64,000 nt of DNA from Microbacterium proteolyticum (lineage in GTDB: Bacteria; Actinomycetota; Actinomycetes; Actinomycetales; Microbacteriaceae): contig NZ_JAUSZZ010000001.1 of the NCBI RefSeq assembly GCF_030818075.1, positions 558,001-622,000 of the forward strand, written 5' to 3'. Below are positions 8,002 through 17,334 of this stretch, piece by piece. The position numbers were made by a program, and so were the translations under genes. The notes beneath the pieces are model-generated. The model worked only from the letters and a program-made list of their open reading frames with translations. It was not told the DNA's origin and did no database searches. Positions within the stretch are counted from its first letter, which is position 1, and each line of letters starts with the position of its first letter.

Positions 8002-8107
8002 TCGGCGTTCCGGTCGGCTGCTCCGATCGCCGGTCTCGACCACCCGCACGCGCGGAAGAGAACGTGGCGGTGTCGGCGACACTCACGCGCCGTTCACCGC
8101 AGACAGG

Positions 8108-8545
8108 TCAGTCCGTCGGCCGCTGACGCATGCGCTTCACGTCGGTGCGACGCTGCTTGGCCTGCAGACGGCGTTCCTTCGAACCGCGGGTGGGCTTCGT
8201 CGCGCGCCGCGGCGGGGCCGGCGGACGCACCGCGTCGGCGACGATCGCGGCGAGGCGCTCCCGCGCGGCGTCGCGATTGCGCAGCTGGTTTCGGTGCTCG
8301 GATGCCACGATGATCAGCACCCCGTCGATGAGGCGTCCCTCCAGCCGCTGCCGGAGCCGCTCGCGCTGCACGGCGGACAGGGCGCGGGAGCCCGCGGCAT
8401 CCCACCTCAGCTCCACGCGGGAGTCGGCCGTGTTCACGCCCTGCCCGCCCGGTCCCGACGACCGCGAGAAGCGCCATGACAGCTCGGCGGCGGGGATCAC
8501 GAGGCCAGCCATCACCCGCACGCCGGGGCTGTCGGGAGAGGGCAT
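8108..8545 (-). CDS. arfB: ArfB/ICT1-type peptidyl-tRNA hydrolase
   Basis: 145 residues if started at ATG 8545. An internal ATG at 8512 (MAGLVIP, 134 residues) is equally likely, because the GGAGG at 8547-8551 lies only one base from the upstream ATG. The catalytic GGQ motif is in SRSSGPGGQGVNTADSRVEL, as in release-factor domain 3. The tail is strongly basic (KPTRGSKERRLQAKQRR), as in ArfB, where it enters the empty mRNA channel of stalled ribosomes. The protein therefore probably releases nascent chains from non-stop ribosomes. It lacks the codon-recognition domains of RF1/RF2. Confidence 0.85.
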   Translation of the reverse strand: MPSPDSPGVRVMAGLVIPAAELSWRFSRSSGPGGQGVNTADSRVELRWDAAGSRALSAVQRERLRQRLEGRLIDGVLIIVASEHRNQLRNRDAARERLAAIVADAVRPPAPPRRATKPTRGSKERRLQAKQRRTDVKRMRQRPTD

Positions 8546-8886
8546 ACCTCCATCTTGCGCCCGGTGGCCGGGGGGGGTCGGCGCCCGGCCCGGACACGAC
8601 GGAGGAGTTGCGGCGCGCGGCCCGCGCTCACCACGTCTCCTGCGTTGCGTCATCCGGGGCAGGCGCCCACGAACCGCGACCGGACGCTGATCCCCGTGGC
8701 AGTCACACCCCCGGTTCCCGCCCGGCGCCCGGCGCCCGGCGCGTGAGCACCCCGTATGCGTCCGCCCGCGAACCGTAGGGAAACCGTGAGGACGCCCGGA
8801 TGCCGCCACCCGGCGGAGTTGGATCGACCAACGTGCCGCCCCGCGGCGCCCGCGAACCCCGCGGACCACCCGAACCTGGAGTCGTC
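8546..8886. other. Gap between arfB and the kdp operon
   Basis: No convincing ORF. The stretch contains three tandem copies of CCCGGCG (8721-8741) and a TAGGGAAACCGTGAGG patch near 8777-8792 that could belong to the kdp promoter or a KdpE site, but I cannot identify either box with confidence. It also contains a GGATGCC word (8798-8804). Confidence 0.3.
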
Positions 8887-9051
8887 GTGCTCGATGCCGT
8901 CTTCCTCGCCGCAATCGTCGCGCTCTTCGCGCTGATCGCCCTCGTCGCGAAGGGGGTCGAGAAGCTGGGCCCGGAGGCCCGGACCTCGTCGCCCCGCGCC
9001 ACCTCCTCGTCCGCCCCGGCGGCCCGTGAAAGCCGGGGCGACCGGCCATGA
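8887..9051 (+). CDS. Small single-TM protein at the head of the kdp operon
   Basis: 54 residues from GTG 8887 (MLDAVFLAAIVALFALIALVAKG...). One hydrophobic helix (residues about 3-22) is followed by a basic, Ser/Ala/Pro-rich tail. Longer frames upstream read only Pro/Gly/Arg-rich sequence, so this start is preferred. It overlaps kdpF by 4 bp (ATGA), which indicates translational coupling. Small membrane proteins in this place are common in actinobacterial kdp operons; the role is unknown, perhaps assembly or stabilisation of the Kdp complex alongside KdpF. Confidence 0.65.
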   Translation: MLDAVFLAAIVALFALIALVAKGVEKLGPEARTSSPRATSSSAPAARESRGDRP

Positions 9052-9137
9052 TCTTCTTCTCGATCCTCGCCGCCGTGCTCGCGGTCGCGGCCGCCGTGTA
9101 CCTCGTGGTCGCCCTCGTGCGTCCGGAGAAGTTCTGA
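9048..9137 (+). CDS. kdpF: K+-transporting ATPase subunit KdpF
   Basis: 29 residues forming one membrane helix and ending in [13 protein letters not shown], the typical KdpF end. KdpF is a small lipid-like stabiliser of the KdpABC complex in the plasma membrane. Its ATG overlaps the previous stop codon and its stop is one base before kdpA. It would be missed by most ORF cut-offs. Confidence 0.9.
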   Translation: MIFFSILAAVLAVAAAVYLVVALVRPEKF

Positions 9138-9138
9138 C

Positions 9139-10824
9139 ATGGATGCCGGAATGATCTGGTCCCTCCTCCTGACCAGCCTCACCCTGATCGCCGCCCTGGG
9201 CCTGGCCTATCGCCCGCTCGGCGACCACATCGCCCGCATCTACACCGGCGAGCGCGATCTCGCCGTCGAGCGCGGCATCTATCGTCTGATCAGCGTCGAC
9301 GCGCGCAGCGCCCAGACGTGGCAGGCGTACCTGCGCTCGGTGCTGCTGTTCTCGTTCGTCGGCGTCGTGTTCGTCTACGCCCTCCTGCGCCTGCAGCCGC
9401 TGCTGCCGTACTCTTTCGACCTCGAGGCGCCCGGTGAGGCGCTGTCGTTCAACACGGCCGTCTCGTTCGTGACCAACACGAACTGGCAGTCCTATTCGGG
9501 CGAAGCGACGCTCGGGTACACCGTGCAGTTCGCCGCGCTCACCGTGCAGAACTTCGTCTCGGCGGCGGTCGGCATCGCAGTTGCGGTGGCCCTGGTGCGC
9601 GGCTTCGCGTTCCGCCGGAGCGGCGTGATCGGCAACTTCTGGGTCGACCTGGTGCGCGGCACCTCCCGTCTGCTGCTGCCGTTCTCGATCGTCGCGGCGG
9701 TCGCGCTGCTCGCTGGCGGCGTCATCCAGAACCTCAACGGTTTCACGGATGCCACGACCCTCGCGGGCGCCGCACAGTCGATCCCGGGCGGGCCCGTGGC
9801 ATCCCAGGAGGCCATCAAGCTGCTCGGCACGAACGGCGGCGGCATCTTCAACGTCAACTCGGCGCACCCGTTCGAGAACCCGACGCCCTGGACCAACCTC
9901 CTCTCGATCTTCCTCATGCTCGTCATCCCGTTCTCCCTCCCCCGCGCCTTCGGCCGCATGGTGGGCGATGACCGGCAGGGGTACACGATCCTCGGTGTGA
10001 TGGGCGCGATCTTCGTGGCATCCACGGCTCTGCTCACGTGGGCCGAGATGGCCGGCGCCGGCACGGCCCCGAAACTGGCCGGCGGCGCGATGGAGGGCAA
10101 GGAGGTGCGCTTCGGCATCTTCGGATCGACGCTGTTCGGCTCCACGGGCACCCTGACCTCGACCGGTGCCGTGAACTCGATGCACGACAGCTACACGGCG
10201 CTGGGCGGCGGGATGCCGATGCTCAACATGATGCTCGGCGAGGTCGCCCCCGGCGGCGTCGGTTCGGGCCTGTACGGCATGCTCATCCTCGCGGTGATCG
10301 CCGTGTTCGTCGGCGGGCTGCTCATCGGCCGCACGCCCGAGTACCTCGGCAAGAAGATCGGGCCGCGCGAGATCAAGCTCGCGAGCCTGTACATCCTCGT
10401 CACGCCGACGCTCGTGCTGGCGGGAACCGCGCTGAGCTTCGGGGTTCCCGGCATCCGTTCCGACGTCGAGAGCACCTCGATCCTCAACCCGGGCGTGCAC
10501 GGCCTGAGCGAGGTGCTCTACGCCTTCACCTCGGCGGCCAACAACAACGGCTCGGCTTTCGCGGGGTTGACCGCGAACACCCCGTGGTTCAACACCGCGC
10601 TGGGCGTCGCGATGCTGCTCGGGCGGTTCCTGCCGATCGTGTTCGTGCTGGCCCTCGCGGGTGCTCTCGCGGCACAGGATGCCGTGCCCTCGACCGCCGG
10701 AACCCTCCCGACGCACCGCCCGCAGTTCGCGGGCCTGCTCGCCGGCGTCGCCGTGATCGTCACGGCCCTCACCTATTTCCCGGTCCTCACCCTCGGACCC
10801 CTCGCCGAAGGACTTGCGCTCTGA
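9139..10824 (+). CDS. kdpA: K+-transporting ATPase subunit A
   Basis: 561 residues, the normal KdpA length, with about ten membrane helices. KdpA is the channel-like subunit that selects and conducts K+ in the KdpFABC pump. Diagnostic segments: [19 protein letters not shown] (first selectivity-filter loop), [20 protein letters not shown] (second), [15 protein letters not shown] (third) and [14 protein letters not shown] (fourth), each with the expected filter-like Gly. The stop codon overlaps the kdpB start (TGATG), so A and B are probably coupled. The N-terminus ([16 protein letters not shown]) fits a membrane insertion start. Confidence 0.97.
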   Translation: MDAGMIWSLLLTSLTLIAALGLAYRPLGDHIARIYTGERDLAVERGIYRLISVDARSAQTWQAYLRSVLLFSFVGVVFVYALLRLQPLLPYSFDLEAPGEALSFNTAVSFVTNTNWQSYSGEATLGYTVQFAALTVQNFVSAAVGIAVAVALVRGFAFRRSGVIGNFWVDLVRGTSRLLLPFSIVAAVALLAGGVIQNLNGFTDATTLAGAAQSIPGGPVASQEAIKLLGTNGGGIFNVNSAHPFENPTPWTNLLSIFLMLVIPFSLPRAFGRMVGDDRQGYTILGVMGAIFVASTALLTWAEMAGAGTAPKLAGGAMEGKEVRFGIFGSTLFGSTGTLTSTGAVNSMHDSYTALGGGMPMLNMMLGEVAPGGVGSGLYGMLILAVIAVFVGGLLIGRTPEYLGKKIGPREIKLASLYILVTPTLVLAGTALSFGVPGIRSDVESTSILNPGVHGLSEVLYAFTSAANNNGSAFAGLTANTPWFNTALGVAMLLGRFLPIVFVLALAGALAAQDAVPSTAGTLPTHRPQFAGLLAGVAVIVTALTYFPVLTLGPLAEGLAL

Positions 10825-12995
10825 TGTCCACCGCCACCGTTTCCCAGGTCCCCGACCCGGTCGAAGGGCCGAACCCTGCGCTCGATCGCTCGGTCCCTGA
10901 GCTTGTCGAAGGGCCCCGCCGCGCGTTCAGCGCCGCGCAGATCGTCGCCGCCCTTCCGGGCGCGGCGAAGAAGCTCAACCCGGCCGCCCAGTGGCGCAAC
11001 CCCGTGATGTTCCTGGTGTGGGTCGGCGCGGCGCTGACGACGCTCATCGCGGTCGCGGAACCGTTCCTCGGCGGCACCGACGCCAGCCTGCCCTTCGGCT
11101 TCACGTGGGGCATCGCCGTGTGGTTGTGGCTCACGGTGTTCTTCGCGAACATCGCCGAGTCGGTGGCCGAGGGCCGCGGCAAGGCGCAGGCCGCGACGCT
11201 GCGCAAGACGCGAACGACCACCTCGGCCCGCCGCGTCGTCTCGTACTCCGCCGCCGACCCCTCGGCATCCGGCGCCGCGACGCAAGACGTCCCGTCGGGC
11301 GACCTGCGCGTCGGCGACATCGTGCTCGTCGAGACCGGCGAGCTCATCCCGGGCGACGGCGACATCGTGCACGGCATCGCGACCGTCGACGAATCGGCGA
11401 TCACGGGCGAATCCGCCCCGGTCGTGCGCGAGTCGGGCGGCGACCGCAGCGCCGTCACCGGCGGCACGCGCGTGCTCAGCGACCGGATCGTCGTGAAGAT
11501 CACGTCGAAGCCCGGCGAGACGTTCGTCGACCGCATGATCGCGCTCGTCGAGGGCGCCTCGCGCCAGCGCACGCCCAACGAGATCGCGCTGAACATCCTG
11601 CTCGCGAGCCTGTCGATCGTGTTCGTCGTCGTGGTGCTCGTGCTCAACCCGATCGCCTCGTATGCGGCATCCCCGGTGTCGATCCCCGTGCTCGTGGCGC
11701 TGCTCGTGTGCCTCATCCCGACGACCATCGGCGCGCTGCTGAGCGCCATCGGCATCGCCGGCATGGACCGCCTCGTGCAGCGCAACGTCCTCGCCATGTC
11801 GGGCCGCGCGGTCGAGGCCGCGGGAGACGTCACGACCCTGCTGCTCGACAAGACCGGCACGATCACCTACGGCAACCGGCGGGCCTCGGCGTTCGTCCCG
11901 ATGCCCGGCGTCGGCGCGCCGCTCGTCGCGGAGTACGCCTCGCTGTCGTCGCAGGCCGACCCGACGCCCGAGGGCGTCTCGGTGGTCGAGCTCGCCGCGT
12001 CCCAGGGGATCGTCGCCGAGATGCCCCGCGGCGCGGAGCCCGTGCCCTTCACAGCGCAGACCCGCATGAGCGGCCTCGACCTCGCCGACGGCACACAGGT
12101 GCGCAAGGGCGCCGCATCCGCCGTGGTGGCCTGGCTCGCGGCATCCGGATCTCCCGTTCCCGAGGCGCTGCGCGCGCAGCTGCAGAGCGAGACGGATGCC
12201 ATCGCCCAGTCGGGCGGCACGCCCCTGGTCGTGGCGACGCTGTCGGGCGGCGAGGGCCGCGTGCTCGGCGTCATCCACCTCAAAGACGTCGTGAAAGACG
12301 GCCTGCGCGAGCGCTTCGAGGAGCTGCGCGCGATGGGAATCCGCACCGTGATGATCACGGGCGACAACCCGCTCACGGCCAAAGCCATCGCGGCCGAGGC
12401 GGGGGTCGACGACTTCCTCGCCGAGGCGACGCCGGAAGACAAGCTCGCCCTCATCCAGCGCGAGCAGCAGGGCGGCAACCTCGTCGCCATGACCGGTGAC
12501 GGCACGAACGACGCTCCGGCGCTGGCTCAGGCCGACGTGGGCGTCGCGATGAACACGGGCACCTCCGCCGCGAAAGAGGCCGGCAACATGGTCGACCTCG
12601 ATTCCGACCCGACCAAGCTCATCGACATCGTCCGCATCGGCAAGCAGCTGCTCATCACGCGCGGCGCGCTCACGACGTTCTCGCTCGCCAACGACATCGC
12701 GAAGTACTTCGCGATCATCCCGGCGATGTTCATGGGCGTCTTCCCGGGACTTGCGGTGCTGAACATCATGGGGCTGCACTCCCCGGCATCCGCGGTCACC
12801 AGCGCGATCATCTTCAACACGATCGTGATCATCGTGCTCATCCCCCTCGCCCTGCGCGGAGTGAAATACCGCGCGGCGAGCGCGTCGAGCATCCTCAGCC
12901 GCAACCTGCTCGTCTACGGGCTCGGCGGCGTCATCGTCCCCTTCCTCGGCATCAAGCTCATCGACCTCGTCGTGAGCCTGCTCCCCGGCTTCTGA
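10824..12995 (+). CDS. kdpB: K+-transporting P-type ATPase subunit B
   Basis: 723 residues. P-type ATPase marks: [13 protein letters not shown] (actuator TGES loop), [16 protein letters not shown] in the transmembrane core, DKTGT with the phosphorylated Asp342, KGAAS in the nucleotide-binding domain and [21 protein letters not shown]. KdpB hydrolyses ATP to energise K+ passage through KdpA. The N-terminus is unusual: residues about 8-33 (DPVEGP...VPELVEGP) are encoded by a short interspersed repeat inserted in frame before the normal beginning (about [11 protein letters not shown]). This region is cytoplasmic and probably tolerant of insertion. Coupled to kdpA by overlap; kdpC follows after 11 bp. 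Confidence 0.97.
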   Translation: MSTATVSQVPDPVEGPNPALDRSVPELVEGPRRAFSAAQIVAALPGAAKKLNPAAQWRNPVMFLVWVGAALTTLIAVAEPFLGGTDASLPFGFTWGIAVWLWLTVFFANIAESVAEGRGKAQAATLRKTRTTTSARRVVSYSAADPSASGAATQDVPSGDLRVGDIVLVETGELIPGDGDIVHGIATVDESAITGESAPVVRESGGDRSAVTGGTRVLSDRIVVKITSKPGETFVDRMIALVEGASRQRTPNEIALNILLASLSIVFVVVVLVLNPIASYAASPVSIPVLVALLVCLIPTTIGALLSAIGIAGMDRLVQRNVLAMSGRAVEAAGDVTTLLLDKTGTITYGNRRASAFVPMPGVGAPLVAEYASLSSQADPTPEGVSVVELAASQGIVAEMPRGAEPVPFTAQTRMSGLDLADGTQVRKGAASAVVAWLAASGSPVPEALRAQLQSETDAIAQSGGTPLVVATLSGGEGRVLGVIHLKDVVKDGLRERFEELRAMGIRTVMITGDNPLTAKAIAAEAGVDDFLAEATPEDKLALIQREQQGGNLVAMTGDGTNDAPALAQADVGVAMNTGTSAAKEAGNMVDLDSDPTKLIDIVRIGKQLLITRGALTTFSLANDIAKYFAIIPAMFMGVFPGLAVLNIMGLHSPASAVTSAIIFNTIVIIVLIPLALRGVKYRAASASSILSRNLLVYGLGGVIVPFLGIKLIDLVVSLLPGF
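10860..10915. repeat. Short interspersed repeat inside kdpB, with a partial second copy
   Basis: The core TCCCTGAGCTTGTCGAAGGG, flanked by GG and CC, occupies 10892-10915, and its end (GTCGAAGGGCC) is repeated 45 bp upstream at 10860-10870. It resembles the CCTGAGCNTGTCGAAGGG word that I know as an abundant intergenic repeat in several actinobacteria. Here it is read in frame as VPELVEGP. Confidence 0.6.
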
Positions 12996-13006
12996 AAGGC
13001 CCCGTC

Positions 13007-13591
13007 ATGCGCACCACCCTGCGTACCGCCGGCGTCGCCGTCCGCGCGATGCTCGTCTTCACCGCCCTGCTCGGTGTCGGCTACATGCTGCTGATCACCG
13101 CGGTCGGCCAGGTCACCCTCCCTTTCCAGGCGAACGGATCGCTCGTGCGCTCGGCCGACGGCACGGTCGTCGGCTCGCAGCTTCTCGGGCAGTCGTTCCA
13201 GGATGCCGACGGCCAGGCGCTCCCGCAGTACTTCCAGTCGCGTCCGTCCGCGGCGGGCTACGACTCCGCCGCCTCGACCGGCTCGAACCTGGGGCCGGAG
13301 AACAGCGACCTCATCGCCGCGATCGCCTCGAACCGTTCCGCTTTCGAGGCGCTGAACGGTGCAGGGGCGGTCTCCGCCGACGCCGTCACCGCCTCGGCCT
13401 CGGGCCTCGATCCCGACATCTTCGTCGCGAACGCGGAACGCCAGGCCGCACAGGTCGCCGAGGCCCGTGGCATCCCCGTCTCCGACGTCGAGGCGCTCGT
13501 CGCGGAGCACACGCTCCCCCGCGACCTGGGATACCTCGGCGACCCGCGCGTCAACGTGCTCGAGGTCAACCGCGCGCTCGACGCGCTGTGA
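13007..13591 (+). CDS. kdpC: K+-transporting ATPase subunit C
   Basis: 194 residues with one N-terminal membrane helix (about residues 10-33) and a soluble domain. KdpC marks: GSQLLGQSFQD, YFQSRPSAAGYD, SGLDPDIFVANAERQAAQVA and PRVNVLEVNRAL. KdpC is the accessory subunit that contacts KdpA and modulates ATP affinity. It follows kdpB after 11 bp with a GAAAGG ribosome site. A strong hairpin and two repeat units separate it from kdpD, so the structural and sensor genes may be expressed at different levels. Confidence 0.95.
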   Translation: MRTTLRTAGVAVRAMLVFTALLGVGYMLLITAVGQVTLPFQANGSLVRSADGTVVGSQLLGQSFQDADGQALPQYFQSRPSAAGYDSAASTGSNLGPENSDLIAAIASNRSAFEALNGAGAVSADAVTASASGLDPDIFVANAERQAAQVAEARGIPVSDVEALVAEHTLPRDLGYLGDPRVNVLEVNRALDAL

Positions 13592-13639
13592 GCGACGAGA
13601 ATCGCTGACATGGCTGTCGCCGCGTCCCCCGCCGCCGTC

Positions 13640-13666
13640 GCGCCGCCGCCCGCGCGGCGGCGGCGC
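13640..13666 (+). terminator. GC hairpin after kdpC
   Basis: A perfect 11-bp stem (13640-13650 with 13656-13666) with a 5-nt loop lies about 50 bp after kdpC. There is no T-run. It may partially terminate or stabilise the kdpFABC message ahead of kdpDE. Confidence 0.5.
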
Positions 13667-13698
13667 CGTGCGCGGCGGGCGGGCGCCCCCACCCTGTT

Positions 13699-13777
13699 GA
13701 GGGCGCTCTCCCGCCTGTTGAGCGTCCAAGACACGCCGCTGGGCCGGGTCCGATGCGGCGTGTCCTGGACACTCAAC
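13699..13777. repeat. 79-bp hairpin repeat, copy 1
   Basis: The copy begins GAGGGCGCTCTCCCGCCTGT and contains a 22-bp imperfect inverted repeat (13717-13738 with 13756-13777, 20 of 22 paired) around a 17-nt loop. It is about 92% identical to copy 2, 111 bp away. It resembles REP/BIME-type intergenic elements: a conserved unit with conserved arms and a variable loop. Confidence 0.8.
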
Positions 13778-13809
13778 GTCCCTCGCCGCCCCACGCGCAA
13801 CGCGACGCC

Positions 13810-13888
13810 GAGGGCGCTCTCCCGCCTGTCGAGTGTCCAAGACACGCCGCTGGGTCAGGTCGGATACGGCGTGTCCTGGACACTCAAC
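13810..13888. repeat. 79-bp hairpin repeat, copy 2
   Basis: Same length and orientation as copy 1. The arms are 13828-13849 and 13867-13888, again 20 of 22 paired. Most differences between the copies lie in the loop. It ends 35 bp before the kdpD start codon, so its hairpin could affect kdpD transcription or translation. Confidence 0.8.
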
Positions 13889-13923
13889 GCTGACCCGGCG
13901 CGTCGACGCGGAAGGAGCGCGGC

Positions 13924-16605
13924 GTGAAGCGCGGACGCCTCCGGGTCCTCCTCGGCGCGGCGCCCGGCGTGGGCAAGACGTACGAGATGCTCGAGGAGGG
14001 CCGCCGCCTCGGCGCCGAAGGCCGCGACGTCGTCATCGCCATCGTCGAGACGCACGGCCGTGTCGCGACGGCCGCGCAGGCCGAGGGTCTCGAGGTCGTC
14101 CCGCGGCGCGCGGTCGCCCACCGCGGGGTCGCGCTCGACGAGATGGACCTGGATGCCGTGCGGCAACGGCATCCGCAGATCGCCCTCGTCGACGAACTGG
14201 CGCACACCAATGCCCCCGGGTCCCGCAACGCCAAGCGCTGGCAGGACGTCGAGGAGCTGCTCGCCGCGGGCATCGACGTGATCACGACGGTGAACGTGCA
14301 GCACATCGCCTCGCTCAACGACGTCGTCGAGAAGATCACCGGGGTCGTGCAGCGCGAGACGGTTCCGGATGCCGTGGTGCGCGCCGCCGATCAGATCGAG
14401 GTCGTCGACCTGGCACCGCAGTCGCTGCGCGACCGGCTCGCGGCCGGATCGGTCTACCCCGCGGAGCGGATCGATGCCGCCCTGTCGAACTACTTCCGTC
14501 TCGGCAACCTCACGGCACTTCGCGAGCTCGCGCTGCTGTGGCTGGCCGACGAGGTCGACTCGGCCCTGCAGCGCTACCGCCTCGAGCAGGGCATCGAGGG
14601 GGCGTGGCAGGCGCGCGAGCGCGTGGTCGTGGCCCTCACCGGCGGCCCCGAGGGCGAGACGCTGCTGCGCCGCGGTGCACGAATCGCGGCGCGATCGGCG
14701 GGCGGGGAGCTGCTCGCCGTGCACGTGTCGACGCAGGACGGCCTGCGCGGCGGCTCCCCCGGCGCGCTCGAAGAGCAGCGCGCCCTCGTCGAGTCGCTCG
14801 GCGGCACCTACCACCACGTCGTCGGCGACGACACCGCGCACGCGCTCGTCGAGTTCGCGCGCTCGGTCAACGCCTCGCAGTTGGTCATCGGCGTGAGTCG
14901 GCGGGGTCGCCTGGGTGCGGCGCTCACCGGCCCGGGCATCGGCGCGACCGTCATCCGGGCCTCCGGCGACATCGACGTGCACATCGTCAATCACGCGCGG
15001 GCGGGCGGGCGCTTCGCCCTGCCGCGCCTGACCGGTCCGGCACTCAGCGCCAAGCGGCGAATCCTCGGCTTCCTCATCGCCCTGGCCGGTGGGCCGCTCC
15101 TGTCGTGGCTGCTCATCGCGACGGGCACCGACGATTCGATCACCACCGATGTGCTCGCCTATCAGCTGCTGGTCGTGGTCGTGGCGCTGACGGGCGGCAT
15201 CTGGCCGGCGGTGTTCGCCGCGGTGCTGTCGGGGGTCACGCTCGATTTCCTCTTCATCGACCCGCTCTACACGGTCACGATCAGCGACCCCGACCACGCG
15301 CTGTCGCTCGTGCTGTACGTGGTGATCGCGGTGCTCGTGAGCATCGTCGTCGATCAGGCCGCCCGCCGCGCCCGCGCCGCCCGCCGGGCGGTGGCCGAGT
15401 CGGAGCTGCTGGCCACGGTCGCCGGCAGCGTCCTGCGCGGCGAGAGTGCTGTGCCCGCGCTCGTGAGCCGCGCGCGCGAGGCCTTCGGCATGGCGGGGGT
15501 GCGGCTCGTCGCGTCCGACGGCTCGGTGCTCGCGACCGACGGGGAGCCGCTGCGCGACGGACGCCTGACCGCCGTGCCCGTCGGTGAGGGCCGTGCGATG
15601 CTCGAGCTGCACGGCCGGGTGCTGGATGCCGCGGAACGCCGCCTGCTCGACGTCGTCGTCACGCAGCTCGCCGCCGCCCTGGAGCGCACCGATCTGGCGG
15701 AGACCGCGGCGGAGGCGGGAGCCCTCGCCGAGACTGACCAGGTGCGCAGCGCTCTGCTCTCGGCGGTGAGCCACGACCTGCGTCGACCGCTCGCCGCCGC
15801 CGTCGCCGCGCTCGGGGGCCTGCGCGCCGCGGGCGACACCCTTTCGGCCGACGACCGCCGCGAGCTGCTCGAGACCGCCGACGAGAGCCTCGCGACCCTG
15901 TCGGTGCTCGTCACCGACCTGCTCGACGTCAGCCGCGTGCAGGCGGGTGTGCTGGCCGTCTCGCTGACCGAGGTGGATGCCGCCGGCGTCGTGCTCGCCG
16001 CCCTCGACGAACTCGACCTGGGTCCGGATGCCGTGGAGCTGGCCCTCGACTCCGACCTGCCGCCGTTGCGCGCCGACCCGGTGCTGCTGCAGCGCGTGCT
16101 CGTGAATGTGCTGACCAACGCCGACCGGCACACGCCCGAGGGCCGGCGGGTGCGCATCGCCACGAGCCGGCTGGGCGGCACGGCCGAGATCCGCGTGATC
16201 GACCACGGGCCCGGCATCGCCCCGGAGCGCCGCGACGACATGTTCTCGCCGTTCCAGCGTCTCGGCGACACCGACAACACCGCGGGCCTGGGCCTCGGCC
16301 TCGCGCTCTCGCGCGGCTTCGCCGAGGGCATGGGCGGCACGCTCACCCCGGAAGACACCCCGGGCGGCGGTCTGACGATGGTGGTCGCCCTGCCGGTGGC
16401 CGCCGATCGACCCGAAGGTGATGCGTACACGGTCGACTCCGCCACGCCGAGGGCACCGCTCGGACGATCCGTGACCCGCGGACGCTCGCCTGCGGTCCGG
16501 GGCGACGAGCCCGCGGCATCCGGCCCGCCCGCGTCCGCCGACCGCACTTCCTCCAGGCCGGGCGTCGTGCCCGTGGCATCCCGATCCCGAAAGGACTCCC
16601 CGTGA
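13924..16605 (+). CDS. kdpD: Osmosensitive K+ channel histidine kinase KdpD
   Basis: 893 residues from GTG with a GGAAGGA ribosome site. Domains in order: KdpD N-terminal domain (1-210) with Walker A GAAPGVGKT and the DELAHTNAPGSRNAKRWQDVEELL signature; a universal-stress-protein-like domain (about 230-350, VVVALTGGPEGE and GVSRRG); four closely packed membrane helices (about 380-480); a GAF-like region; the dimerisation domain with phospho-acceptor His617 in SHDLRRPLAAAVAALG; and the HATPase domain (NVLTNADRHTP, GPGIAPE, GLGLGLALSRG). It senses low K+ or ionic conditions at the membrane and phosphorylates KdpE. The C-terminal 70 residues are a basic, Pro/Ala-rich extension. It overlaps kdpE by 4 bp. 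Confidence 0.96.
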   Translation: MKRGRLRVLLGAAPGVGKTYEMLEEGRRLGAEGRDVVIAIVETHGRVATAAQAEGLEVVPRRAVAHRGVALDEMDLDAVRQRHPQIALVDELAHTNAPGSRNAKRWQDVEELLAAGIDVITTVNVQHIASLNDVVEKITGVVQRETVPDAVVRAADQIEVVDLAPQSLRDRLAAGSVYPAERIDAALSNYFRLGNLTALRELALLWLADEVDSALQRYRLEQGIEGAWQARERVVVALTGGPEGETLLRRGARIAARSAGGELLAVHVSTQDGLRGGSPGALEEQRALVESLGGTYHHVVGDDTAHALVEFARSVNASQLVIGVSRRGRLGAALTGPGIGATVIRASGDIDVHIVNHARAGGRFALPRLTGPALSAKRRILGFLIALAGGPLLSWLLIATGTDDSITTDVLAYQLLVVVVALTGGIWPAVFAAVLSGVTLDFLFIDPLYTVTISDPDHALSLVLYVVIAVLVSIVVDQAARRARAARRAVAESELLATVAGSVLRGESAVPALVSRAREAFGMAGVRLVASDGSVLATDGEPLRDGRLTAVPVGEGRAMLELHGRVLDAAERRLLDVVVTQLAAALERTDLAETAAEAGALAETDQVRSALLSAVSHDLRRPLAAAVAALGGLRAAGDTLSADDRRELLETADESLATLSVLVTDLLDVSRVQAGVLAVSLTEVDAAGVVLAALDELDLGPDAVELALDSDLPPLRADPVLLQRVLVNVLTNADRHTPEGRRVRIATSRLGGTAEIRVIDHGPGIAPERRDDMFSPFQRLGDTDNTAGLGLGLALSRGFAEGMGGTLTPEDTPGGGLTMVVALPVAADRPEGDAYTVDSATPRAPLGRSVTRGRSPAVRGDEPAASGPPASADRTSSRPGVVPVASRSRKDSP

Positions 16606-17273
16606 AGGTCCTGATCGCCGATGACGACCCGCAGCTCGTGCGCGCGCTGCGCATCACGCTCGCCGCACACGGCTACGACGTGGTCGCCGCCGCCGACGGC
16701 GCCGCGGCCATCACCCTCGCCGCCCAGGCGCACCCCGACATCGTGCTGCTCGACCTCGGGATGCCGCACCTCGACGGCGTGCAGGTGATCCACGCGCTGC
16801 GGGGGTGGACGACCGCGCCCATCATCGTCGTCTCGGGCCGCACCGGTTCGGCCGACAAGGTCGAGGCCCTGGATGCCGGCGCCGACGACTACGTGACGAA
16901 GCCCTTCCAGATCGACGAGCTGCTCGCGCGCCTCCGGGTCCACGCGCGGCGGTCGATCCCGGCATCCGGGGAGTCCGTCGTGCGTTTCGGCGACGTCGAG
17001 GTCGACCTCGCCGCGAAGGCGGTGCTGCGGGCGGGAATCCGCGTGCACCTGACGCCGACCGAGTGGCGGATGCTGGAGTTCCTCGCCCGCAATCCGGGGT
17101 CGCTCGTCACCCGGCAGACGCTGTTGAAGGAGATCTGGGCGAGCGAGCAGGTCGCCGACAGCGGCTACCTCCGGCTTTACATGTCGCAGCTGCGCAAGAA
17201 GCTCGAGGCCGACCCGTCGGCACCCCGGCACCTGCTCACCGAGCAGGGAATGGGGTACCGGCTGGTGGTGTGA
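16602..17273 (+). CDS. kdpE: Response regulator KdpE
   Basis: 223 residues. Receiver domain 1-115 with acidic pocket D9/D10 and phosphorylation site Asp51 (DIVLLDLGMP), switch Thr/Ser in IIVVSGR and Lys in DDYVTKPF. An OmpR/PhoB winged helix fills residues 130-223 (LTPTEWRMLEFLARNPGSLV, then LRLYMSQLRKKLE). It activates kdpFABC transcription when phosphorylated by KdpD. The GTG start overlaps the kdpD stop (GTGA), which couples the two. The gene converges on the nitrilase gene 61 bp downstream. Confidence 0.96.
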   Translation: MKVLIADDDPQLVRALRITLAAHGYDVVAAADGAAAITLAAQAHPDIVLLDLGMPHLDGVQVIHALRGWTTAPIIVVSGRTGSADKVEALDAGADDYVTKPFQIDELLARLRVHARRSIPASGESVVRFGDVEVDLAAKAVLRAGIRVHLTPTEWRMLEFLARNPGSLVTRQTLLKEIWASEQVADSGYLRLYMSQLRKKLEADPSAPRHLLTEQGMGYRLVV

Positions 17274-17334
17274 CGCCGCGGGCTGTCGAGTCGCCTCCGA
17301 CGACGAGGCATCGTCTGCCCGCTGCACCGGCGCA

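Noticed and set aside
8650..10716. Very long open frame opposite kdpFA, and similar ones opposite kdpB, kdpD, sufS and dabA
   Set aside because: They translate to Arg/Gly/His/Glu-rich sequence without domains and lie exactly antisense to well-conserved genes; they are expected in 70% GC DNA.
13699..13888. CRISPR-like repeat pair
   Set aside because: Only two units, each with internal dyad and no spacer array or cas genes; better described as hairpin repeats.
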